From: Pseudomonadota bacterium
GTDB taxonomy: Bacteria > Desulfobacterota > Desulfovibrionia > Desulfovibrionales > Desulfovibrionaceae
Assembly (NCBI GenBank): GCA_023426275.1
Contig: JAFABC010000228.1
Span: 1 to 26,911 of the forward strand
Length of the DNA: 26,911 nucleotides
Reading direction: 5' to 3'
Both the position numbers and the translations under genes were made by a program. The notes beneath the pieces are model-generated. The model was not told the DNA's origin and made no database searches. It saw only the letters and a list, made by a program, of their open reading frames with translations. Below, piece after piece: positions 9,445 through 16,638 of this stretch. Within the stretch, counting starts at the first letter, position 1. Each line of letters starts with the position of its first letter.

Positions 9445-9485
9445 ATCGGTCCGATGGTCAATGGCGATGGACGCAAAAATCGTCC
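9445..9485. promoter_or_regulatory. Candidate upstream activator sites
   Basis: Two dyads about 60-100 bp upstream of the -24 element: ATCGG-T-CCGAT at 9445-9455 and GGACG-N7-CGTCC at 9469-9485. Enhancer-binding proteins bind dyads at such distances, so these are candidates for sites of the adjacent activator. They are short and could be chance. A third dyad, TTCAA-TAT-TTGAA at 9533-9545, abuts the -24 box and is too close for a normal enhancer site. Confidence 0.35.
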
Positions 9486-9547
9486 GCCTTGCCCGCACTT
9501 TCACAAACCAATTCTCCAACACACTCAAAAAATTCAATATTTGAAAC

Positions 9548-9562
9548 GGCACGGAAAGTGCT
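9548..9562 (+). promoter_or_regulatory. Sigma-54 (-24/-12) promoter
   Basis: GGCACGGAAAGTGCT matches the consensus GGCACGRNNNTTGCW at all defined positions but one (G for T), with the invariant GG (9548-9549) and GC (9560-9561) separated by exactly 10 bases. Transcription would start near 9573, about 40 bases before the ATG at 9615. The T-rich tract that follows (9562-9568) is usual for such promoters. Confidence 0.8.
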
Positions 9563-9614
9563 TTTTTTCTCATGACCACGAGGCAAAACCACAACCCCGC
9601 CAAGGAGAACGGAT

Positions 9615-10184
9615 ATGGACCTGACCCTTACCCTCACCGGCTATTGTTGCGATCTGGCCCTGCACCCCGTGGATAGCGAGAGCGCCGCCCGCGTCTGCAT
9701 GCTCGGGGAAAATCTCTACAAAACCAACTCGCTCGAGTGGTGGCGGGCCAACGGCAACAACACCTGCGCCATGCGCCTGACCCGGGATTCCCGGATCGAG
9801 GTGAGCCTGGACGGGGAGTCCATCCGTCTCGATCCCGAACGCATCGCCACCGCCGCCACCACGCTGACCCAGCGCGCCCTGCTCGACAGCCCGGAAAGCC
9901 ACGTCTGCCTGCTCGGCTACGACGACGAAGCCTGTTCCCGCACCTGGACGTGGAAAAACGTGACCGCCTGCGACGCGGACCGGTTCGCGTTCATCGTGCA
10001 GCGCTGGGACCGGATTCTGGGCGAACAGAACTATCTGGTGCTTGACGACGTCCTCTACGACGGCCGCACCGCCGACAGCGCCGTCTGGGGCGAAAGCCTG
10101 GGCTTTTCCTTCCGCGAGCCCATGGTGGTGCCCATGGAGGTCGTGCGCGTCGAACTCGGCGCCCTGGAAAAGAAAGCCGCTTAA
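9615..10184 (+). CDS. Hypothetical protein, predicted sigma-54 target
   Basis: 189-residue protein I do not recognise. No signal peptide or membrane segment is evident, so it is probably cytoplasmic. It begins DLTLTLTGYCCDLALHPVD, has an LEWWRANGNNTC segment (about 40-51), a middle with ESIRLDPERIATAATTLTQRALL, then HVCLLGYDDEACSRTWTWKNV and a C-terminal beta-like half (QNYLVLDDVLYDGRTADS, PMVVPMEVVRVELGALEKK). It is rich in Cys and Trp. AAGGAG lies 7 bases before the ATG. The gene is transcribed away from a sigma-54 activator and has its own -24/-12 promoter, so it is probably inducible and made under that activator's control. Function unknown. Confidence 0.85.
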   Translation: MDLTLTLTGYCCDLALHPVDSESAARVCMLGENLYKTNSLEWWRANGNNTCAMRLTRDSRIEVSLDGESIRLDPERIATAATTLTQRALLDSPESHVCLLGYDDEACSRTWTWKNVTACDADRFAFIVQRWDRILGEQNYLVLDDVLYDGRTADSAVWGESLGFSFREPMVVPMEVVRVELGALEKKAA

Positions 10185-10361
10185 CCGGAGCGCGGGTTTC
10201 CCCCGCCCGTCTCCGTCCGTCGACGGCCCGTCCTTCGGATTCTGCCCTCTTCGCGGGATGCGCCGTCGATCCTTTTCACCGCCAGCCGCGCCGGCCGCCC
10301 CCAGGGAAACACCACCCGACGGGCCCCCGGCGCGGCGGCGTCCTGTTTTGTCCACCGCCAT

Positions 10362-10395
10362 AAAAAACGCCGGCCCGGGCTGTCCCGAACCGGCG
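10362..10395 (-). terminator. Rho-independent terminator after thrC
   Basis: On the minus strand, a 12-base arm CGCCGGTTCGGG pairs with CCCGGGCCGGCG across a 4-base loop, with internal mismatches, and is followed by six T residues (complement of 10362-10367). It lies 22 bases after the thrC stop codon. Confidence 0.85.
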
Positions 10396-10417
10396 CGCAG
10401 AAGCGTATGCCGCGTGG

Positions 10418-11869
10418 TTACTTGTGCGCCAGACCGAGCGCGTCGACGATGGCGGTGGCCGCCTTGGCCGTATAGTCCTCGGGCGAGAGCGCGGCCTTGT
10501 CGGCATCGGTCAGAATCGACCGGGGCCGGTTGACGTACTTGGAATCGGGCGTGATGCCGTAGGCCTCCGGGAAGCTGTTTTCGAAATACATTTCCTGGAA
10601 CCCGATAAACTTCAGGTGATGGGCCGTGGCATCGAGGATCGACACTTCCGAGGGCTCGACCAGCCCCAGTTTGCGGGCCTGCATCAGGCCGGCCAGACAC
10701 TCGCCGCCCTGGGTGCAGCTGATGTGGCCGTGGCGGTTGGCCGTGAGCATCCCTTCGATGATGGCCTGCTCGGTCACCTGCACGACCTGGAAGCTGCCCG
10801 GGCCGCCGATCTTTTCGTACTCACCGACGAAATGGGCCACGCGCGGAAAGGACACCGGATTGCCGATCATGGCCGCCTGCGCCACCGACGGCGTCACGGT
10901 CACGGGCTCGAAGTGGCGCTTGTCCGCGTCGGCCTCGTCGTAGTAGCGCCAGACCGGGTCGGCATGGTGGGACTGCACGCCGAAAATGCGCGGCAGGGAC
11001 CGGATGATGCCGAGCTTTTTGAGCTTCAAAAAGCCGCCCATGATGGCCGTGATGTTGCCGGCGTTGCCGATGGGCACGAACACGCACTTGCGGTAGGTGT
11101 CCCAGCCGAACCACTGGGCCACCTCGAAGGCGTAGGATTCCTGGCCGAGGATGCGCCAGGCGTTTTTCGAATTGAGCAGCGCCACCCGGTAGTTGTCGGC
11201 CAGATGCTCGACCACCTTCATGCAGTCGTCGAAGACGCCCGGCACCTCGATGACCGTGGCCCCGCTGCCGAGCGGCTGGGCCAGCTGCTGGGGCGTGACC
11301 TTGCCCTTGGGCAAAATGACCACCGACTTGATGGGGCCGCCGACATAGGCGGCGTAGAGCGCGGCCGAGGCCGAGGTGTCGCCCGTGGAGGCGCACACGG
11401 TCAGCACCGAATCCCAGCCGTTCACGCGGACGAGATGCTTGAGATAGCTGAACGCGCAGGCCATGCCCCGGTCCTTGAAGGAGGCGCTGGGGTTCTGGCC
11501 GTCGTTTTTGTAGTAAAAGGGCGCGCCGACCAGCTCCGTCAGGGCGTCGTTGGCGGCCACCAGCGGCGTGTGGCCCTCGCCGAGGTAGACGATGTCCTCC
11601 TCGTCCATGACCGGGGCCATGAGCTCGTAAAACCGCAGCACCCCGCGAAGCGCCGTGACCCGCGTGGAAGCCCGCTTGTCGAACAGGGCCTGCCAGTAGC
11701 TGGCCGGATATTCGAGCAGGCTGTCGAAGGTCGTGTCCTGCAACACGAACACGCCGCCGCAGTGCGGACAGGTGTAGTAGAGTTCGCTGATGTCGAAACG
11801 AGCCTGGCAGCCCAGGCAGACATATTCCATCTTGCCCCGGTAGTCGGGGAAATCGTTCACCGTAATCAT
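10418..11869 (-). CDS. thrC: Threonine synthase
   Basis: 483-residue PLP enzyme that converts O-phosphohomoserine to threonine and phosphate, the last step of threonine synthesis. The N-terminus carries a zinc-ribbon-like pair of motifs, CLGC (18-21) and CPHC (34-37), as seen in many archaeal-type threonine synthases. The PLP lysine is K132 in NPSASFKDRGMACAF. Other motifs: GEGHTPLVAAND, VCASTGDTSASAALYAAYVGG, and the phosphate-binding VPIGNAGNITAIMGGF. An ATG start follows the DUF456 gene by 13 bases. It is the last gene of a paaK-DUF456-thrC run and is closed by a strong terminator. Confidence 0.97.
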   Translation of the reverse strand: MITVNDFPDYRGKMEYVCLGCQARFDISELYYTCPHCGGVFVLQDTTFDSLLEYPASYWQALFDKRASTRVTALRGVLRFYELMAPVMDEEDIVYLGEGHTPLVAANDALTELVGAPFYYKNDGQNPSASFKDRGMACAFSYLKHLVRVNGWDSVLTVCASTGDTSASAALYAAYVGGPIKSVVILPKGKVTPQQLAQPLGSGATVIEVPGVFDDCMKVVEHLADNYRVALLNSKNAWRILGQESYAFEVAQWFGWDTYRKCVFVPIGNAGNITAIMGGFLKLKKLGIIRSLPRIFGVQSHHADPVWRYYDEADADKRHFEPVTVTPSVAQAAMIGNPVSFPRVAHFVGEYEKIGGPGSFQVVQVTEQAIIEGMLTANRHGHISCTQGGECLAGLMQARKLGLVEPSEVSILDATAHHLKFIGFQEMYFENSFPEAYGITPDSKYVNRPRSILTDADKAALSPEDYTAKAATAIVDALGLAHK

Positions 11870-11882
11870 GCCGTTCCCTTTG

Positions 11883-12389
11883 TTACGCGGGCCAGATCGT
11901 CCTGGCCGTGGCCACCCACATGACGACCCCGCAGGCCACTTTGGCCGTCAACCCGAAAACCTTGCCGTACATGGCCCCCATGGCCGCCCGGCGGGCGTCG
12001 GCGTCGCCGCGCCCGTGGGCGCGTTCGAAGACATAGCAGCCGGTAAAGGCGCCCGCAACGGCTCCGAACAGGGCGCCAAGCCCCAGCAGGAACGGCGCGC
12101 CAAGGAGCGCTCCGGCAAACGCGCCAAGAAATCCGCCCAGATTGCCCTTGCCCGTGGCGCCGTAGCGCTTGGCCCCGAAAAGCTGGGCGAAAAGCTCCAC
12201 CGCTTCGCCGGCCAGCCCCGCGCACACGAGCATGGCGTAAAAACCGAACCCCAAATGCGGGGCCGGATGCACGTAGTCCCACAGGGCCACGAGGCCAAGC
12301 AACAGCCAGTTGGCCGGCAGGCCGAAGACGTGCAGCGTCAGGCAGGCGAGCAGCAGCAGCAAAAAAAGCGCGGTCAGGGCAACGGTCAC
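11883..12389 (-). CDS. DUF456 family membrane protein
   Basis: 168-residue integral membrane protein. Hydrophobic segments are visible at about 2-20 (ALTALFLLLLLACLTLHVFGL), 24-36 and 46-62, and two Gly/Ala-rich segments at about 82-122 (GNLGGFLGAFAGALLGAPFLLGLGALFGAVAGAF), the hallmark of DUF456. It ends with a short amphipathic tail and one more hydrophobic stretch. The start is GTG at 12389, overlapping the paaK stop by four bases (GTGA), with GGGGAGAG five bases upstream; a longer open frame to 12758 reads through paaK and is a shadow. The function of DUF456 proteins is not known. Translational coupling to paaK and a 13-base gap to thrC suggest one transcript. Confidence 0.85.
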   Translation of the reverse strand: MTVALTALFLLLLLACLTLHVFGLPANWLLLGLVALWDYVHPAPHLGFGFYAMLVCAGLAGEAVELFAQLFGAKRYGATGKGNLGGFLGAFAGALLGAPFLLGLGALFGAVAGAFTGCYVFERAHGRGDADARRAAMGAMYGKVFGLTAKVACGVVMWVATARTIWPA

Positions 12390-13684
12390 GCACTCTCCCC
12401 GCGCCTGTCGATCACCCGCGTGGCCTTGCCCTCGCCCTTGGGCAGGGAATTGCGCTCCACCAGCTCCACCCGGGGCGTGACCAGGATCTCGTCGCGCAGC
12501 CGGGCCACGATCCGCTTTTGCAACGCGGCCAGCTGGCGCATGTCCTCGACGAAATACTCGTCGCGGATTTCCACCTTGACGCGCAGGTTGTCGATAAAGC
12601 CGTCGCGCTCCAGGATGATGAGATAGTTGTGCCCCACCTCGGGCATGGACATGAGGATGTGCTCGATCTGCATGGGGAAGATGTTGCAGCCCTTGACGAT
12701 CATCATGTCGTCGCAGCGCCCGCGCAGCCGGTCGATGCGGCGGTGTTCGCGGCCGCACGGACAGGTCCCCGGCAAAAAGCGGGTCATGTCCCGCGTGCGG
12801 TAGCGGAGAATCGGCATCCCCTCACGGCCGAGACTGGTCATGACCAGCTCGCCCACCTCGCCGTCCGGCACCGGTTCGCCGGTCTCCGGGTTCACGATCT
12901 CGGGCAGGTAGGCATCCTCCCACACGTGCATGCCGTGCTGCTCCTGGCACTCGAAAGCCACGCCCGGTCCGTTCATCTCGGACAGGCCGTAGGAGTTGTA
13001 GCACTTCATGCCGTAGAGTTCTTCCAGGCGCTGCCGGGCCTCCTCGGTATAGGGCTCGGCCCCGACCAGGGCGATGCGCAGGGGCAGGGTGCGGGGATCG
13101 ATGCCCATTTCGGCGAAAATCGTGGACAGGTGCAGGGCATAGGACGGAATGATGTGGATGCCCGTGACCTTGAAGTCCATCAGCAGCTTGATCTGGCGGT
13201 GGCTGTTGCCGGCGCCGGCCGGAATGGTCAGGCAGCCGAGCTTTTCCGCGCCGCAGTGGATGCCGAGCCCGCCGGTGAAAAGGCCGTAGCCGGACATGTT
13301 CTGGAACACGTCCTCCTTGCGAAGTCCCACCATGTGCATGCACCGGGCCATCAGCGACGCCCACCAGTCCAGGTCCTTGCGGGTGTGGTAGATGACCGTC
13401 GGCGTGCCGGTGGTGCCGGAGGAAACGTGCATGCGCACCATTTCGCTTTGGGGCATGGCCAGCAGCTTGTCGGGATAGCTGTTGCGCAGGTCCTGCTTGG
13501 TGGTAAAGGGCAGGTGGCGCACATCGTCGAGGCTTTTCACATCCTCGGGAGAGATGCCGCATTCCTTGAATCGGGCCGCGTAAAACGGCGAGTTCGCCGC
13601 CTGCCTGAGCGTTCTTTGCAAACGCAGCAGCTGCAACCGTTCGATCTCCGGCCGGGAGAGCTTTTCCGCTTCGTCGTAGTACAC
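12386..13684 (-). CDS. Phenylacetate-CoA ligase family protein (PaaK-like)
   Basis: 432-residue adenylate-forming enzyme that would activate an aryl acid to its CoA thioester through an acyl-AMP intermediate. Motifs: the ATP-binding loop VSSGTTGTPTVIYH (about 87-100), SYGLSEMNGPGVAFEC, the RYRTRDMTRFL motif with the hinge, CPCGREHRRIDRLRGRCDDMMIVKGCNIFP, and a C-terminal domain ending ATRVIDRR, typical of PaaK. The GTG at 13684 is chosen since AAAGGAG lies 5 bases upstream and the length then fits the family; an ATG at 13789 has no site and runs through a repeat. Desulfovibrio genomes carry many PaaK paralogues, so the real acid substrate (phenylacetate, indoleacetate or other) is uncertain. 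Confidence 0.92.
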   Translation of the reverse strand: MYYDEAEKLSRPEIERLQLLRLQRTLRQAANSPFYAARFKECGISPEDVKSLDDVRHLPFTTKQDLRNSYPDKLLAMPQSEMVRMHVSSGTTGTPTVIYHTRKDLDWWASLMARCMHMVGLRKEDVFQNMSGYGLFTGGLGIHCGAEKLGCLTIPAGAGNSHRQIKLLMDFKVTGIHIIPSYALHLSTIFAEMGIDPRTLPLRIALVGAEPYTEEARQRLEELYGMKCYNSYGLSEMNGPGVAFECQEQHGMHVWEDAYLPEIVNPETGEPVPDGEVGELVMTSLGREGMPILRYRTRDMTRFLPGTCPCGREHRRIDRLRGRCDDMMIVKGCNIFPMQIEHILMSMPEVGHNYLIILERDGFIDNLRVKVEIRDEYFVEDMRQLAALQKRIVARLRDEILVTPRVELVERNSLPKGEGKATRVIDRRGESA

Positions 13685-13721
13685 GGTCGCTCCTTTTTGG
13701 GGAGGGTGAATGAGGAAGAAG

Positions 13722-13766
13722 GTGGGGAGGAACCCCCTTTTTTGCCAAAAGGAGGTCCCTCCCCAC
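13722..13766. repeat. Inverted repeat between dnaB and paaK
   Basis: GTGGGGAGG (13722-13730) and CCTCCCCAC (13758-13766) are perfect inverted copies separated by 27 bases that contain further complementary runs (CCCCC with T-tracts, AAAAGGAGG). More G/A- and C/T-rich runs flank it (GGGGAGGG at 13700-13706; CCCTCCTCCCCCC at 13770-13781). It may end the rpsF-dnaB transcript or be a leader hairpin of paaK. Confidence 0.6.
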
Positions 13767-13857
13767 ATCCCTCCTCCCCCCAAAAACATGCAAAGGGATG
13801 AGGTTGCCCCTGCGCACCACGGGCGAGGGGGCCAGGGCCAGCCCCGGCAGGCAAAGA

Positions 13858-15315
13858 TCAGCCCAGGCCCATTTCGGACGGGGGCGGGATATCGGAAAGG
13901 TTTTCGAACGCCGTGGACTCCTTGAGGAAGGTCAGCCGCACCATGCCGGTGGGGCCGTTTCGCTGCTTGCCGATGATGACCTCGGCCACGTTGTCCTCGG
14001 GCGTGAGTTCCTCTTTCTTCTTGTAGGCGGCGGCCCGGTAGAGAAAAATGATGACATCGGCGTCCTGCTCGATGGCGCCGGATTCACGCAGGTCCGACAT
14101 CATGGGCCGCTTGTCGGCGCGCTCCTCGACCTTGCGGTTGAGCTGCGACAGCGCCACCACGGGCAGGTGCAGCTCCTTGGCCAGGGCCTTGAGGCTGCGC
14201 GAAATATCGGAAATCTCCTGCTCGCGCGAATCGATGTGGCGCGAGGCCCGCATGAGCTGGAGGTAGTCCACGACCACGAGTCCCAGGCCGCGTTCGGCCT
14301 TGAGCCGGCGGCAGCGGGCGCGCAGGTCCATGGTGGTGATGGCCGGGGTGTCGTCGACGTAGATCGGCGAGGACGACAGGTGGTTGGCCGCGTCGTAAAG
14401 CCGGGCCCAGTCCTCGTCGTCCAACCGGCCCCGGCGCAGCTTGGCCAGATCGACCTTGCCCCAGCAGCACAACATGCGCTGCATGATCTGCTCCATGGAC
14501 ATTTCGAGGGAAAAGATGGCCGTGGGCACGCCGTGCATGGCCGCGCCGCGCATGGCCATGTTCATGGCGAAGGCGGTCTTGCCCATGGACGGCCGGCCGG
14601 CCACGATGATGAGGTCGGACGGCTGCAACCCGGCGGTGTACTCGTCGAACTGGTAGTAGCCGGTGGGCACGCCGGTGACCAGCTCCTTGTTTTCCATGCG
14701 CTGTTCGATCTGCTCGAACACGCGGGTGACGAGATCCTTGGACGAAATCAGGCCCTTGGTGGTGCGGGAGTCGGCAATGCCGAAGATGGCCTGCTCGGAT
14801 TCGTCCAGGAGCTTTTCGGTGTCCTGGCCGCCCTCGTAGCAGCGGCTGATGATGTCCACGGCCGCGCTGATGAGCTTTCGCTGCACGGCCTTTTCCCGCA
14901 CGATGCCGGCGTGGTGCAGGGCATTGGCCGCGGAAATGGTGGCCGTGGTCAGTTCGGCCAGATAGGCCGGGCCGCCGACCTCGTCGAGGCGGCCGGCCAT
15001 GCGCAGCCCCTCGGCCAGGGAAATCAGGTCGATGGGAGCGTTCTGGCGGGAAAGCTCAAGGATCGCCTGAAAGATCAGGCGATGGGCAGGGGAATAGAAG
15101 TCATCCTCGCCGACAAGGTCGACAAGGTTGAACAAGATGGAGTTCTTGAGCAAAATCCCCCCCAGAACGGCCTGTTCGGCCTCCAGGTTCTGGGGGGGGA
15201 CTTTTTTCAGGACGTCGGCGGAGACCCGCTCCAGGTCCTGCCCTGTCAGCGGCTCACCGCTGCCAACCGGGCCGGCAGCGCGGGCTTTACGCGGTCTCTT
15301 CCTCGGATTGTCCAC
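13858..15315 (-). CDS. dnaB: Replicative DNA helicase DnaB
   Basis: Hexameric 5'-3' helicase that opens the replication fork. From the GTG start it is 485 residues. The N-terminal domain begins near KVPPQNLEAEQAVLGGILL (39-57); the RecA-like domain has Walker A GRPSMGKT (240-247), Walker B LGLVVVDYLQLM, and SQLNRKVEERADKRPMMSDLRESGAIEQDADVI, a strong DnaB signature. The first 38 residues are Lys/Arg/Gly-rich and differ from E. coli. The frame is open to 15414 inside rplI, but that stretch is a low-complexity shadow; the GTG at 15315 overlaps rplI by 29 bases and its ribosome binding site is poor, so the exact start is open. Last gene of the rpsF-rpsR-rplI-dnaB operon. Confidence 0.95.
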   Translation of the reverse strand: MDNPRKRPRKARAAGPVGSGEPLTGQDLERVSADVLKKVPPQNLEAEQAVLGGILLKNSILFNLVDLVGEDDFYSPAHRLIFQAILELSRQNAPIDLISLAEGLRMAGRLDEVGGPAYLAELTTATISAANALHHAGIVREKAVQRKLISAAVDIISRCYEGGQDTEKLLDESEQAIFGIADSRTTKGLISSKDLVTRVFEQIEQRMENKELVTGVPTGYYQFDEYTAGLQPSDLIIVAGRPSMGKTAFAMNMAMRGAAMHGVPTAIFSLEMSMEQIMQRMLCCWGKVDLAKLRRGRLDDEDWARLYDAANHLSSSPIYVDDTPAITTMDLRARCRRLKAERGLGLVVVDYLQLMRASRHIDSREQEISDISRSLKALAKELHLPVVALSQLNRKVEERADKRPMMSDLRESGAIEQDADVIIFLYRAAAYKKKEELTPEDNVAEVIIGKQRNGPTGMVRLTFLKESTAFENLSDIPPPSEMGLG

Positions 15316-15856
15316 TGGTTTCGGCCTGAACTTCGGCTTCGGCGGCGGCATCCGTGGCTTCGGCTTCGGCCACGTCGGACGCGACGGAGAGGACTTCCTC
15401 CTCCTCGGCGCCACCCTGACGTTTGACCGTCACCTTGACCATGCCACGCACTTCGGGCAGCAGCTTGACCGCGACCTCGTACTCGCCAAGGGCGCGGATG
15501 GGCTCGTCGAGCACGATCTTCTTGCGATCGATCTCGACACCCTGCTCGATCAGATTATCGGCGATGATGGCGGAGGTGACGGAGCCGTACAGCTTGTCGC
15601 CCTCGCCCACGCGCACCTCGATGACAACCTCGGCGGCGGCCAGCTTGTCGGCCAGGGACTGGGCGGCGGCGGCCAGGGCGTCACGCTTGGCCTGCAGCTT
15701 TTTCCGCTCGTTTTCAAAGCGACGCAGGTTGGCGTCGGTGGCCAGCATGGCCAGGCCCTGGGGGATCAGGTAATTGCGGCCGTAGCCGGGCTTGACGGCG
15801 ACCTTGTCGCCCAGGCGGCCCAGGTTCTCCACGTCCGCGCGCAAAATGAGTTCCAT
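15287..15856 (-). CDS. rplI: 50S ribosomal protein L9 (bL9)
   Basis: 189-residue ribosomal protein of the large subunit near the L1 stalk. The start MELILRADVENLGRLGDKVAVKPGYGRNYLIPQGLA is the standard bL9 N-terminal RNA-binding domain, followed by the long connecting helix (about 45-75) and C-terminal domain (KLYGSVTSAIIADNL, GEYEVAVKLLPEV). E. coli L9 is 149 residues; this one carries an extra Ala/Glu-rich acidic tail of about 40 residues from GGAEEEEV onward, which is unlike the basic core and probably disordered. It follows rpsR by 12 bases and overlaps the predicted dnaB start. Confidence 0.97.
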   Translation of the reverse strand: MELILRADVENLGRLGDKVAVKPGYGRNYLIPQGLAMLATDANLRRFENERKKLQAKRDALAAAAQSLADKLAAAEVVIEVRVGEGDKLYGSVTSAIIADNLIEQGVEIDRKKIVLDEPIRALGEYEVAVKLLPEVRGMVKVTVKRQGGAEEEEVLSVASDVAEAEATDAAAEAEVQAETSGQSEEETA

Positions 15857-15868
15857 GGCGTCCCTACC

Positions 15869-16126
15869 TTACATTTTCTTGAGGAGCTCGGCGCTGTGGG
15901 TGGCCGTGTAATACAGAAGGCCCATCTGCCGGGCGCGCTTGATCTGCAGGGTCAGGCGACGCTGACACTTGGCGCAGGTGCCGGTGATGCGACGGGCGAT
16001 GATCTTGCCCCGATCCGTGACGAAATCCTTCAGGATGTCCGGACGCTTGTAATCCACGGGCAGATTCTTGTTCGCGCAAAAACGACAAAACTTCTTCTTC
16101 GGGGTGAATTTCTTCTTATACGCCAT
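15869..16126 (-). CDS. rpsR: 30S ribosomal protein S18 (bS18)
   Basis: 85-residue small-subunit protein that binds with S6 to the central 16S rRNA domain. The sequence MAYKKKFTPKKKFCRFCAN starts a zinc-binding (C+) form: CRFC near residues 14-17 and CAKC later (TGTCAKCQRRLT), so four cysteines may bind zinc. The stop of rpsF lies three bases upstream, and the ribosome binding site (GAGGGAG) is inside rpsF, so coupling is likely. Confidence 0.97.
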   Translation of the reverse strand: MAYKKKFTPKKKFCRFCANKNLPVDYKRPDILKDFVTDRGKIIARRITGTCAKCQRRLTLQIKRARQMGLLYYTATHSAELLKKM

Positions 16127-16129
16127 GGC

Positions 16130-16438
16130 TTAGGCTCCCTCGGGCACGTACTTGTCGGCGAGCTTGACGGTGATGAACTTCATGATGCCGTCGGTGATGC
16201 GCACAATGCGTTCGAATTCGGCGATGGCCGTGGCCGGCGCGGCGAACTCCAAACGCGTGTAATGCCCGCGGGTCTTCTTCTCGACGGGGTAGGCCAGCTC
16301 GCGCATTCCCCATTCGTCCACGGTCAGCATGGTGGCATCCTGACGCTCGAGAACGCCCTGAAGGTTCTCGAGGATCTCCTGCCGGTTGTCGGCCGCCAGC
16401 TCCGGAGAGAGCAGCAGCAGCGCTTCGTATTTCCGCAT
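16130..16438 (-). CDS. rpsF: 30S ribosomal protein S6 (bS6)
   Basis: 102-residue small-subunit protein that pairs with S18. MRKYEALLLLSPELAADNRQEILENLQGVL is a typical S6 start, followed by EWGMRELAYPVEKKTRGHYTRLEF and a final strand VRITDGIMKFITVKLADKY. There is no long Glu-rich tail as in E. coli. AAGGAGG lies four bases upstream of the ATG. First gene of the ribosomal-dnaB operon. Confidence 0.97.
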   Translation of the reverse strand: MRKYEALLLLSPELAADNRQEILENLQGVLERQDATMLTVDEWGMRELAYPVEKKTRGHYTRLEFAAPATAIAEFERIVRITDGIMKFITVKLADKYVPEGA

Positions 16439-16507
16439 GGTTCCTCCTTGTGGTCATTGGCCCTTTCTCCCGGGCGCACCCATTGGAAAGAGCAAGGCGA
16501 AGGGAGG

Positions 16508-16536
16508 CAGTTACCCATCCTCCCCCCTTCTGTCAA
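16508..16536 (-). promoter_or_regulatory. Sigma-70 promoter of the rpsF-dnaB operon
   Basis: On the minus strand a perfect -35 TTGACA (16536-16531) is followed after 17 bases by TAACTG (16513-16508). The start would be near 16501, giving a leader of about 60 nt before rpsF. This leader is where an S6:S18 autoregulatory structure would be expected; I could not confirm one by eye. Confidence 0.65.
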
Positions 16537-16574
16537 GTCCCGACGCGGCTTCTTGCCAAAGTCCCCGGGCCGAC

Positions 16575-16598
16575 ATACGAAAAACCGTATCCCACACA
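16575..16598. promoter_or_regulatory. Hairpin plus 13-bp shared motif, copy A
   Basis: Dyad ATACG (16575-16579) / CGTAT (16586-16590) with a 6-base loop, followed by CCCACACA. The 13 bases CGTATCCCACACA (16586-16598) recur exactly at 20729-20741, again with a dyad on the left side and CCGGGC further upstream. It lies between the divergent rpsF and phosphatase genes, 40 bp before the phosphatase start. Role unknown. Confidence 0.5.
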
Positions 16599-16638
16599 TT
16601 TCCGGCGCGACGCAGACGCACAAGCGCCCGAGGCATCC

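Noticed and set aside
10185..10361. Possible small gene or RNA between the sigma-54 target gene and the thrC terminator
   Set aside because: Open frames here are Pro/Arg-rich without start signals, and the only dyad (GCGGG/CCCGC near 10192) is too short to support a feature.
12518..15426. Long plus-strand frames opposite paaK and dnaB
   Set aside because: The opposite strand codes for clearly recognised proteins with full motifs; the plus frames show no motif and odd composition.
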